NCBI GenBank assembly: GCA_045540335.1
Contig: JAZQHC010000036.1
Coordinates: forward strand, 72,461 to 136,460
Length of the DNA stretch: 64,000 nt
Direction of reading: 5' to 3'
DNA from: RGIG7213 sp045540335
Lineage (GTDB): Bacteria; Bacillota; Clostridia; Oscillospirales; CAG-272
Shown here: one piece after another, positions 50,099 to 57,619 of the stretch
How the letters are laid out: every line of letters starts with the position of its first letter
Numbering within the stretch: the first letter of the stretch is position 1
Notes under the pieces: generated by a model
Told to the model about the DNA's origin: nothing
The model's input: only the letters and a program-made list of their open reading frames with translations
Databases searched by the model: none
Made by a program: the position numbers and the translations under genes

Positions 50099-50128
50099 AT
50101 TATAATGTAAAGCAATGGGTTTTGTCAA
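50099..50128 (-). promoter_or_regulatory. sigma-A promoter of the rpmH operon
   Basis: TTGACA (50128-50123), 18 nt spacer, TATAAT (50104-50099). Confidence 0.88.
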
Positions 50129-50266
50129 TAGAAAAGCACGTTTTTATTTTGTAAATTTTTTCAAAACCCGATTTTTACATATAATTACCGCATAAAAGAC
50201 ATTTAAAAGGGCAGAATATATTCGGCGCAGTAAAGATTCTGCGCGAATCAAATAAAAAAGAAAGAA

Positions 50267-50563
50267 ATGGCAATTATGAAAAAATCGTTTTTATTGTTCA
50301 TAGCCGCCGCAGTTACCTTTACCCTGTGCGCCTGTGGCGGTGACGGCACAGATACCCAAAAATCGACCGCTAAGGTTACAGACAAGGCAACCGCCCCCGT
50401 TACGGAAACGGTAACTCAAAAGGATACTACCTCTACCGTAACCGACGGCGTAACGGTTATCCCCGACGATACCGCCGCCGAATCCGATAAAACGGGCCTT
50501 GGCGACCTTATAACCGACGCGGTAAGCGAAGCAAATTTTCTTAAAGACAGATATATGAAATAA
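50267..50563 (+). CDS. small Thr-rich lipoprotein
   Basis: 98 residues from the ATG at 50267, or 95 from that at 50276, which starts the typical MKKSFLLF signal. Lipobox TLCAC near residue 22, then a Thr/Ala/Asp-rich low-complexity stretch (TVTQKDTTSTVTDGVTVIPDD) and a short helical end. No family recognised. It sits divergently from rpmH and is followed by the GCTTCAT hairpin array and a terminator. Confidence 0.75.
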   Translation: MAIMKKSFLLFIAAAVTFTLCACGGDGTDTQKSTAKVTDKATAPVTETVTQKDTTSTVTDGVTVIPDDTAAESDKTGLGDLITDAVSEANFLKDRYMK

Positions 50564-50582
50564 TCGCACCGCCGTATTTTTT

Positions 50583-50658
50583 GCTTCATGCAAGACGCAG
50601 TCTTGCGCTTCATAAAGGCGTCAGCCTTTGCTTCATGCTTGCAAAGCAAGCGCTTCAT
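50583..50658. repeat. hairpin array with GCTTCAT spacers
   Basis: Four exact GCTTCAT repeats (50583, 50607, 50630, 50652) separate three different perfect palindromic hairpins: GCAAGAC-GCA-GTCTTGC (17 nt), AAAGGC-GTCA-GCCTTT (16 nt) and GCTTGC-AAA-GCAAGC (15 nt). The repeat period falls 24, 23, 22. It lies between the lipoprotein stop and its terminator, so it would be transcribed as a 3' UTR. Confidence 0.9.
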
Positions 50659-50668
50659 TACAAAAACT

Positions 50669-50706
50669 GCCCGAAAGGAATTTTCATTCTTTTCGGGCGT
50701 TTTTTC
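50669..50706 (+). terminator. Rho-independent terminator after the hairpin array
   Basis: GCCCGAAA / TTTCGGGC, 14-nt loop with further pairing (GGAA with TTCT partly), then a T6 tract. Confidence 0.88.
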
Positions 50707-50743
50707 GTACGCGGCAAATAATGCCTTCTGTATTGCGTATTTT

Positions 50744-52219
50744 TTAGCGATTGTTTTTACATTGCTTCATCGCACACGACACGCGGCGGGCAAAATCCTC
50801 GTCGGCGGCGGCAAAATACGAAAGCACGCGTTTAATTATATCGTGCTTGCATAAATAAAGCTCTACGGCGATATTTTCCGCAAGGGTGTTTTTTTCGTTT
50901 TCCGACATTAAACGGTATCTTTCACCCGCTTGGGTAAAATCATCTTTCGGGATAACGGGGTGCGGCTGCACCGTTCCACTTGCACAAACGGGCGTAGGCG
51001 TTTGGATATTTGAAGGGCGCGGTTCGTTATTATTAAGGCTGTTTGGCGAATAGTTTATTGCCCCCGGTATAAAGCGGTACGCCATTTTCCCGTCGCGCTG
51101 GTTATTATTCGGCATAAATTTCGGGCTGTTTACGGGTAGCTGCGCAAAATTCGTGCCTATTCGGTAACGCTGTGTATCAAGATAAGAAAATACCCTGCCT
51201 TGAAGCATTTTATCTGCCGAAAATTCTATTCCCGGTACTGTGTTGCCGGGGCAAAAGGCAGATTGCTCTACCTGGCAGAAAAAGCTTTCGGGATTTTTAT
51301 TAAGCGTCATCATGCCGACGCGTATAAGGGGAAATTGCCCCTCGTCCCACGTTTTCGTATCGTCAAGCACGTTAAACGGCTGTTGGCGCGCCTGCTCTTC
51401 CGTCATTAACTGAACGCAAAGCTCGTATTTGGGATAATCGCCGTTTTTAATAGCTTCGTAAAGCGTGCGCACGGCTATGTCGGGGTCTGCCCCGGCAAGA
51501 TATTCCGCCTCTTGCCGCGATATCGTTTCAAGCCCTTGCTGTGTTTTCCAATGATATTTTACGTAGCGCCTTTCCGACTTGGCATTCACCCAAACGTACG
51601 TATTTACGCCAAAGCCGTCAATACGGCGGTAATCCTTTATAGTGCCTCTGTCTGAATAAAGCCACGTTATCATATGGGTGGCTTCCGGCGTTAAAGAAAC
51701 GAAATCCCAGAATCGCTGCGGGTCGCGCAGATTAGTATCGGGCGCAGGCTTCAGCGAATGAATAACGTCGGGAAATTTTATCGCATCGCTGATAAAAAAT
51801 ACGGGTATGTCGTTGCCAACAAGGTCGTATATGCCTTGGTCGGTATAGAATTTCACGGCAAATCCGCGCGGGTCGCGTACCGTATCGGCAGAGCCGCGCC
51901 CGCCTATAACCGTAGAAAAACGCACAAACACCTCCGTTTGCTTATACGGCGATTGCAAAAAATCCGCAGTTGTATATTTGCACATGCTTTGGTACGGCTT
52001 AAATACGCCAAACGCACCTGCCCCCTTTGCGTGAACTACGCGCTCGGGAATGCGTTCTCTGTCAAAATGCGCCATTTTGTCGATAAATCTTACGTCTTGC
52101 AATACGGCGGGGCCGTTTTCGCCAACCGTTGCCGTATTCGTATCGTTGCTTATAGGCCTGCCCAAGGAATCCGTCATGTATTCCGCCTTGGGCATTTGGC
52201 TTGGTTTAAAGTTGTCCAT
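50744..52219 (-). CDS. katA: monofunctional haem catalase
   Basis: 491 residues. Catalytic His in RVVHAKGAGAFG near residue 63, the FVRFSTVIGGRGSADTVRDPRGFAVKF core, an Asn in LVGNDIPVFF near residue 136, and the haem-ligand Tyr in RVFSYLDTQRYRIG near residue 347. It splits hydrogen peroxide to water and oxygen. Length fits small-subunit clade 3-type enzymes. In an anaerobe this suggests oxygen tolerance. A palindrome covers its probable -10 element. Confidence 0.96.
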   Translation of the reverse strand: MDNFKPSQMPKAEYMTDSLGRPISNDTNTATVGENGPAVLQDVRFIDKMAHFDRERIPERVVHAKGAGAFGVFKPYQSMCKYTTADFLQSPYKQTEVFVRFSTVIGGRGSADTVRDPRGFAVKFYTDQGIYDLVGNDIPVFFISDAIKFPDVIHSLKPAPDTNLRDPQRFWDFVSLTPEATHMITWLYSDRGTIKDYRRIDGFGVNTYVWVNAKSERRYVKYHWKTQQGLETISRQEAEYLAGADPDIAVRTLYEAIKNGDYPKYELCVQLMTEEQARQQPFNVLDDTKTWDEGQFPLIRVGMMTLNKNPESFFCQVEQSAFCPGNTVPGIEFSADKMLQGRVFSYLDTQRYRIGTNFAQLPVNSPKFMPNNNQRDGKMAYRFIPGAINYSPNSLNNNEPRPSNIQTPTPVCASGTVQPHPVIPKDDFTQAGERYRLMSENEKNTLAENIAVELYLCKHDIIKRVLSYFAAADEDFARRVSCAMKQCKNNR

Positions 52220-52242
52220 ATCTACTCCTGAATAGTTATTTT

Positions 52243-52255
52243 GGAATTATATTCC
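52243..52255 (-). promoter_or_regulatory. palindromic operator overlapping the katA -10
   Basis: GGAAT-TAT-ATTCC is a perfect 13-bp palindrome whose minus strand contains TATAAT, 24 nt before the katA start. The -35 is weak. A repressor binding here would block polymerase. PerR-type control is plausible for a catalase, but the site does not match the PerR box I know (TTATAATNATTATAA). Confidence 0.5.
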
Positions 52256-52431
52256 TTTATTAAACATATGCAGCCACTGAAAAACCGCCACGAAAACACA
52301 CAATAATAAGGAAATTTATTTTTTGTTAATAATAGATTAAATAAAAATTGATGATATAATCTGCACAATTTGATATCATTATTTTGCATACTTTTTGTAT
52401 ATTTTTAAAAAAATTTCTGAAAGGAAAAAAA

Positions 52432-54270
52432 ATGAAAAAACTTATTGCACAATTTCTTTGCGTATGTCTTGTTTTTACGTGCGTTGCATTAAGCTTGCCG
52501 CAACAGGCAGACGCGCTTTCTTACTCAGGCTCTGCATCGTATAGGTCGGGCAGATTTTACGCCGCGTTAACGAACGTAAAATTAACGGGCGACCAAAGGC
52601 GCGACATAGTCAGCGTAGCAAAAACGCAGATAGGCTATCAGGAAGGCGAAAACTCTTCACATCTTTCCGGCGAAGTAGCAGGCGGTAACAACTATACCGA
52701 ATACGGCCGTTGGTACACATCGCACAAGGGCACCTCTTACAACCACATCTCTTCGCAGTGGTGTGCTATGTTCGTTTCGTGGTGTGCGTATAACGCAGGT
52801 GTAAGCACCAGCATAATCACGTGCGAGCAGTACACCGAAACACAGGTAAAGCTGTTTAAAAACCAAGGCAGGGCACACAGATGGTCCACCGTTCAATCAG
52901 GGGCATATACACCGAAATCGGGCGATATCGTTTACTTCCTTTCGTCAAGCGGTGCGGCAAGCGGCAGAACGGTTAACCACGTTGGTATCGTTACCGGGTG
53001 GGACGGTTCGACCCTTTACACCATCGAGGGCAACACAAGCTCTGCATACTTCAGCACAGACGGCGGCTGCTGCTCTGATAAAACGTACAGCATCTCCAGC
53101 ACGTACGTTGCATACATATGCGACCCCGCATACGAAGATAATTCAGAGGTTCTTTCAGACGAAGTGCGTTCTTCAGTGTTTGATGCAAATTATTACGCTG
53201 AAAAGCACGCAGACCTTAAAAACGCCTTCGGTACGGATGAAGAGCTTCTTTACAATCACTTCAAGGATAACGGCATGAAGGAAGGCCGCCAGGCAAGCGC
53301 TATATTCGATGTTCAATACTACGTACAGAAAAACAGCGACCTTACGAGTATTTTCGGCACAGACTACGTAGCCGCGTTAGAGCATTTCGTTGAATACGGC
53401 TACAAAGAACCGAGATATACTGCTAAATCGGTTGACGTCGGCACAGACTTCTTCGCAACCATAAACTACAAATCCGCAGGGTTGGCAATAGGCGTTTCGG
53501 GCACGAACGTCGTTACGGCAACGCCCGATTCATCTGACAGTCAGTTGTGGTATTTTGAAAGAAACAGCGACGGAAGCTACGTAATATCCAACTACGCTTC
53601 GGGCTTGGCACTTGACGTTGAAAACGGCTCGTATTCCTTAAGCACTAACGTGCAGATAATCGAAAAGGATGGAACGAACGCGCAAAGCTGGTTCATCTTC
53701 GAAAACTTAAACGGTACGTACTCGCTGCGTCCGAAATGTGCCCCCGCTTGCGTGCTTGATATACACGCGGCATCCACAGCTGCAGGGGCAAACGTTCAGA
53801 TATACACGTACAATTCAACCCCTGCACAGCAATTTACCATAACGAAGGATACAAGTATCGTTTTTGAAAAAGAATTCGACTGCAAATCTGCCGAATGTGA
53901 AACGGCAACCTCTGAAGGCAACGTTGTAATGACGGGCTTCACCGCAGGTACTGATATCAGCCAAGCGGTTGATATGTTCAACGATACTTGCAAAATATTT
54001 GACGAAAACGGCAGCCTCGTATCAGACGGAAGGCTTTGCACGGGATACACCATTAAAAAATACATCGGCGGTATCGAAGCAAACAGCGCTATCGTTATCG
54101 TAACGGGCGATATCACGGGCGACGGTGCAGTTACGGCAAAAGACGTTATCAGGGCGAAAAAGAAAATGTTAAACAGCCAAACCAAGGGCTACCTTGCGGC
54201 AATCGATGTTGACGGCTCGCAAACCGTTACGGATTCTGATATTACGGTAATTTCCGGTTTGATAAAATAA
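52432..54270 (+). CDS. secreted CHAP-domain hydrolase with ricin-like and dockerin domains
   Basis: 612 residues from the ATG at 52432 (GAAAGG upstream). Signal peptide 1-29; CHAP domain about 60-230 with catalytic Cys111 (QWCAMFVSW) and His183 (NHVGIV); two 40-residue FDxxYYxxKxxDL repeats at 250-330; ricin-type beta-trefoil lectin about 335-470 (three QLW/QSW/QQF blades); a beta domain about 475-555; C-terminal dockerin-type pair of calcium loops at 560-571 and 592-603 (DITGDGAVTAKD, DVDGSQTVTDSD). CHAP enzymes cut peptidoglycan. A dockerin would tether it to a cohesin scaffold; none is in the window. Confidence 0.9.
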   Translation: MKKLIAQFLCVCLVFTCVALSLPQQADALSYSGSASYRSGRFYAALTNVKLTGDQRRDIVSVAKTQIGYQEGENSSHLSGEVAGGNNYTEYGRWYTSHKGTSYNHISSQWCAMFVSWCAYNAGVSTSIITCEQYTETQVKLFKNQGRAHRWSTVQSGAYTPKSGDIVYFLSSSGAASGRTVNHVGIVTGWDGSTLYTIEGNTSSAYFSTDGGCCSDKTYSISSTYVAYICDPAYEDNSEVLSDEVRSSVFDANYYAEKHADLKNAFGTDEELLYNHFKDNGMKEGRQASAIFDVQYYVQKNSDLTSIFGTDYVAALEHFVEYGYKEPRYTAKSVDVGTDFFATINYKSAGLAIGVSGTNVVTATPDSSDSQLWYFERNSDGSYVISNYASGLALDVENGSYSLSTNVQIIEKDGTNAQSWFIFENLNGTYSLRPKCAPACVLDIHAASTAAGANVQIYTYNSTPAQQFTITKDTSIVFEKEFDCKSAECETATSEGNVVMTGFTAGTDISQAVDMFNDTCKIFDENGSLVSDGRLCTGYTIKKYIGGIEANSAIVIVTGDITGDGAVTAKDVIRAKKKMLNSQTKGYLAAIDVDGSQTVTDSDITVISGLIK

Positions 54271-54280
54271 TAAAGTAAAA

Positions 54281-54326
54281 AACGCCTCGTGTATTATGCA
54301 AGCCTGCATAAGCACGGGGCGATTTT
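54281..54326 (+). terminator. terminator after the CHAP-dockerin gene
   Basis: Outer arms CGCC and CGTG pair with CACG and GGCG, inner arms TATGCA / TGCATA, followed by ATTTTAT. Confidence 0.7.
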
Positions 54327-54414
54327 ATATTTTATCGGGCTTAAACGATATACCTTTGCAAAATACGATATAAGCACGGTATATATTATTGTGAAATATT
54401 CCCTATACTGATAG

Positions 54415-54443
54415 TTGACAAATCAATTCTTCGGGTATATAAT
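54415..54443 (+). promoter_or_regulatory. sigma-A promoter for the PHP phosphoesterase
   Basis: Perfect TTGACA (54415-54420), 17 nt spacer, perfect TATAAT (54438-54443), 33 nt before the start. Confidence 0.92.
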
Positions 54444-54475
54444 TTCAAAAGTAAAATATATTCAAGGGGCAGATC

Positions 54476-55153
54476 ATGAAAATAATGGACATACACTCCC
54501 ACACGTATTTCAGCGCGTGCGGTGCAGATAAACACGAGGATACAATAAACGCCGCGATAAACGGCGGCATACAGCTTTTCGGCATTTCAGACCATTGCTA
54601 CGGCATCGGTGAAAGGCGCGAAGAATACATTCGTATAATCAACGAAATGAAAACTGCCTACAAAGGCAAAATACAACTGCTTTGCGGTATAGAAATTGCA
54701 AGCGTTCCCGGTTTGGGTATAGACGACCCGAAAACGGTGCAGGGCTTCGAATACTGCCTTATCGAGCATATCGACCGCGACGAAAGCACCATAGGCATGA
54801 ATATTTTCGATTATGCAAGCAAATTTACCTGCAAGGCAGGTATCGCCCACACCGACCTTATCGGTATGGCAAAGAAAAAGGGCATACCGCCCGTTGAGTT
54901 TCTTGCCCGTTTTGCACAACACGATATTTTCTGGGAAATGAACGTAAATCACGATTCGATACACGGTTTTTCGCAGCACCAATACGTGCTTGATTTTCTA
55001 AAAGATGAAGAAACACAGCGCATCGTTAAAGAATCGGGTATAAAGCTTTCCGTCGGGTTCGACGGCCACCGCGTGTACGACTACGACCCGCAGCGCGTTA
55101 TCGCAATGAACGAGTTTATTTACAAAAACAACTTCCCCATGGTAGAATTTTAA
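54476..55153 (+). CDS. PHP-domain metal-dependent phosphoesterase
   Basis: 225 residues. PHP motifs: MDIHSHTYFS at the N-terminus (metal His residues), FGISDHCYG near residue 35 (Asp-His), CGIEIAS with metal Glu near residue 70, IAHTDLIG near residue 122, and GFDGHRV near residue 200. The PHP family includes histidinol phosphatase and nucleotide or sugar phosphatases; the substrate here is not clear. Monocistronic; the 3' end overlaps tadA by 4 nt on the other strand. Confidence 0.87.
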   Translation: MKIMDIHSHTYFSACGADKHEDTINAAINGGIQLFGISDHCYGIGERREEYIRIINEMKTAYKGKIQLLCGIEIASVPGLGIDDPKTVQGFEYCLIEHIDRDESTIGMNIFDYASKFTCKAGIAHTDLIGMAKKKGIPPVEFLARFAQHDIFWEMNVNHDSIHGFSQHQYVLDFLKDEETQRIVKESGIKLSVGFDGHRVYDYDPQRVIAMNEFIYKNNFPMVEF

Positions 55154-55623
55154 CCCTTTTTTTGTTTTCGCAGTTGGGCAAAAAATTCCGAAAGCAGAAG
55201 CGAAGCCTCGTTTTCCATAATTCCGCCGATAGCCGTAGGTATGTGGTTAAACGGGTATTGGCATACGTCAACAACAGTACCGAAGCCGCCTGCCTTTTCA
55301 TCTTTTGCGCCGTAAAAAACACGGTCAATTCTGGCGTTTACTATTGCACCGGCGCACATCACGCACGGTTCTAACGTAACAAACATATCGCACCCGTGCA
55401 AGCGCCAGCCGCCCAGCCTTTTGCACGCTTCATCTATCGCCTTCACCTCTGCATGGTGTAAGGCGTTTTTTTCAGCTTCGCGCGTGTTGTATGCACAGGC
55501 AATAATTTCGCCGTTTTTAACTATCACCGCGCCAACGGGTACTTCGCCAAGCTGCAACGCCTTTTTCGCTTCCGAAAGTGCACGGTTCATATATTGTGAC
55601 ACCTGCTCATATGTATAATTCAT
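55150..55623 (-). CDS. tadA: tRNA-specific adenosine deaminase
   Basis: 157 residues from the ATG at 55623. Zinc-binding and catalytic residues in HHAEVKAIDEA and EPCVMCAGAI, plus the C-terminal AEYF-like ASLLLSEFFAQLR helix. It makes inosine at the wobble position of tRNA-Arg(ACG). Upstream in-frame codons lack a ribosome-binding site, though a weak AAAGGTG lies 18 nt before this ATG. Confidence 0.94.
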   Translation of the reverse strand: MNYTYEQVSQYMNRALSEAKKALQLGEVPVGAVIVKNGEIIACAYNTREAEKNALHHAEVKAIDEACKRLGGWRLHGCDMFVTLEPCVMCAGAIVNARIDRVFYGAKDEKAGGFGTVVDVCQYPFNHIPTAIGGIMENEASLLLSEFFAQLRKQKKG

Positions 55624-55951
55624 AGCATTTGCAACACCTTTTTTTGTTTTTTCATATAATAGCGTTGTAATATATTGATTCAACGCCGTTTTTCTCTTGT
55701 ATTTTACAACAAATATGAAGAAAAATCAACACTTATTCATAAAATATAAAAGATTTTAACAATTTTTCACGCACTTTCGGCGGATTTTGTGCAATAGGAC
55801 TAAAGATAACAGAAAAAGTTTATGCATTCTGCCGAAAGGGAAAGTTTGTTAAACGCTTGACAAAAACTTGATTTATTAAAATTTTTTTTGTAAAATAATA
55901 TGAGAATTTGCAAAACAGCCTCTTTAAAAAACGATTTTACGGAGATTTTTA
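55624..55951. other. AT-rich divergent intergenic region
   Basis: 328 bases between tadA and the M23 gene. It contains an imperfect inverted repeat (CTTTCGGCGG at 55774-55783 with CTGCCGAAAG at 55829-55838), runs of A and T, and a promoter near its right end. No RNA gene is recognised. Confidence 0.6.
55868..55896 (+). promoter_or_regulatory. sigma-A promoter for the M23 peptidase gene
   Basis: TTGATT (55868-55873), 17 nt spacer, TAAAAT (55891-55896). A TTGACA 10 nt further upstream is at the wrong distance for this -10. Confidence 0.7.
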
Positions 55952-57325
55952 ATGAATATAATAAAACGTGCGGCAGCGCGGTTATGCAAAAAGATAAAGC
56001 AAAACCCCGCGCTTTCCGCCAAGATCGCCGTTTTCGGTACGATGCTGTGTATCTGTATTACGTACGTAGGGGTAATATGCTCTTACGATGTTGTAACCGT
56101 TGCATATGCAGACGGTGTTCGTCTGGGCGTTGTTTCCCAAACGGGCGACGTTTATTCTGCCGTTTCAAAGGCAGTGGGCGATGCATCGCAGATAACGTAT
56201 CCTACACCGAAAACACCGAACATCACGTTTGAGCTTTGCGTTACAAACGGCGAGGTACAGCCCCTTACAAAAGACGGCGTATATAATCTGATGTACGAAA
56301 ACATCATATCCGGTTATAAACAAATGTACGTAATGTTTGTTGACGGTAAGTTTGCCGCCGCAAACCCCGAAAAACAAGTTCTTTGCGATATTACCGATGC
56401 TATTTCCGAAAGCATCTACGCGCAAAGCAACGGCGAGGCTATAATAACCTCGAAAATAGATATCAAACAGCTTTATTGCGACGGTGCATACGCACTTGAA
56501 GACGAAAGAATAGTTACATATCTTACAAACGACCTTTCTTACGATGTAATGCTTGAAACGGGCGATAACGTTTTGGAATTTTTCTTTGAAGAGGATTCCG
56601 ACAAGGCAATGGCACCCGGTATTTTGTTACCTTCCGCCGGCGCACACCTTAACACAAGCGTTTCAGGCACTGAAGGCGAAGCTGAAGTTAAATACGTAAC
56701 GGTAACGGAGGAAATTCCCTACAAAACGGTTTATGTACCGAATAACAGCTTGTTTGAAGGCGTTTACGTTAAGAAAACAGACGGCGCAAGCGGTTTAAAA
56801 ACCGTAACGCTGGAAATACTTTACCGCGACGGTAAGGAAGTATCAAGAACGGCAATATCCGAAGAGGTTATAACCCCCGCAGTTGATAAAGAGGTTTACG
56901 AGGGTGCAAAGCTTCGCCCAAGCACAGCCTCAACAGGCAAATATATAATACCTATTAAAAAAGGCAGCTATACTGTTACAGACAGATACGGCGACCGCGA
57001 GCTGCTTGGCAACCACCGCTTCCACTCTGCCATAGATTTGGCGGCAAATAAGGGCGTTACTATTATGGCGTCAGACGGGGGCGAGGTTATAAAGGTTTCT
57101 ACGACGGGCTCGCTTGGCAAATGCGTTGTTATCCGCCACGACAATGGCGAACAAACGTCTTACGCGCATATGTCTAAAATTTCCGTTTCCGTCGGCGACA
57201 AGGTTTACCAAGGCCAAAAAATCGGCGAGGTAGGCGCAACGGGTCTTGCAACGGGCTACCACCTGCACTTTGAGATAATCGTAGGCGGCGAAAAGATAGA
57301 CCCTGAAAAATACATTGCATTTTAA
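55952..57325 (+). CDS. membrane-anchored G5/M23 metallopeptidase
   Basis: 457 residues. N-terminal membrane helix at about 24-46, an unassigned region to about 240, a G5 domain (VTVTEEIPYKTVYVPNNSL onward) at about 245-325, then a Peptidase_M23 domain at about 340-457 with zinc ligands in HRFHSAIDLAAN, SYAHMS and HLHFEI. It should cut peptide cross-links of the wall; the G5 domain may bind N-acetylglucosamine. The N-terminal layout resembles spore or division peptidases of Clostridia. Confidence 0.92.
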   Translation: MNIIKRAAARLCKKIKQNPALSAKIAVFGTMLCICITYVGVICSYDVVTVAYADGVRLGVVSQTGDVYSAVSKAVGDASQITYPTPKTPNITFELCVTNGEVQPLTKDGVYNLMYENIISGYKQMYVMFVDGKFAAANPEKQVLCDITDAISESIYAQSNGEAIITSKIDIKQLYCDGAYALEDERIVTYLTNDLSYDVMLETGDNVLEFFFEEDSDKAMAPGILLPSAGAHLNTSVSGTEGEAEVKYVTVTEEIPYKTVYVPNNSLFEGVYVKKTDGASGLKTVTLEILYRDGKEVSRTAISEEVITPAVDKEVYEGAKLRPSTASTGKYIIPIKKGSYTVTDRYGDRELLGNHRFHSAIDLAANKGVTIMASDGGEVIKVSTTGSLGKCVVIRHDNGEQTSYAHMSKISVSVGDKVYQGQKIGEVGATGLATGYHLHFEIIVGGEKIDPEKYIAF

Positions 57326-57333
57326 TTAACGTT

Positions 57334-57370
57334 TTGCGGGGCTTCCGAAAAGGAAGCCCCGCAATTTTAT
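57334..57370 (+). terminator. Rho-independent terminator after the M23 gene
   Basis: Perfect 13-bp stem TTGCGGGGCTTCC / GGAAGCCCCGCAA, 5-nt loop GAAAA, then TTTTAT. Confidence 0.93.
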
Positions 57371-57477
57371 TGTATAACGAAAACCACCTGCACCAAGTAA
57401 TTGCTTTGTAATCTTAAAGGTAAATACGCCCCAAGAAATAGTATTGCAGCCCGTCCGGGGTGAAAACGTAAAATAAT

Positions 57478-57512
57478 TAAGGCACGCTTCATTTCGAAGC
57501 ATGCCTTAATTT
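57478..57512 (-). terminator. terminator of rny
   Basis: TAAGGCATGCTTCG / GAAGCGTGCCTTA with AAAT loop, followed on the minus strand by ATTATTTT; 108 nt after the rny stop. Confidence 0.7.
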
Positions 57513-57619
57513 CAACCCTTTAATAAATATATCAATTTAAACTTGCCTTTTGGGCAATGATATCAATCGTTTTAGTTTTATATAAAATATATTTATTACG
57601 CCTTTCGGCGGTCAGAACT

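Noticed and set aside
50000..50266. Possible chromosomal origin next to rpmH
   Set aside because: dnaA is absent and I see no cluster of TTATCCACA-type boxes; the region is explained by the rpmH promoter and the lipoprotein leader.
50583..50658. CRISPR array
   Set aside because: Repeats are only 7 bp and each spacer is a palindrome of 15-17 nt; there are no cas genes.
57375..57480. Second copy of the 45.5-kb intergenic repeat
   Set aside because: Only about 14 bases at the start are shared; the rest is unrelated, so it is noted but not called a copy.
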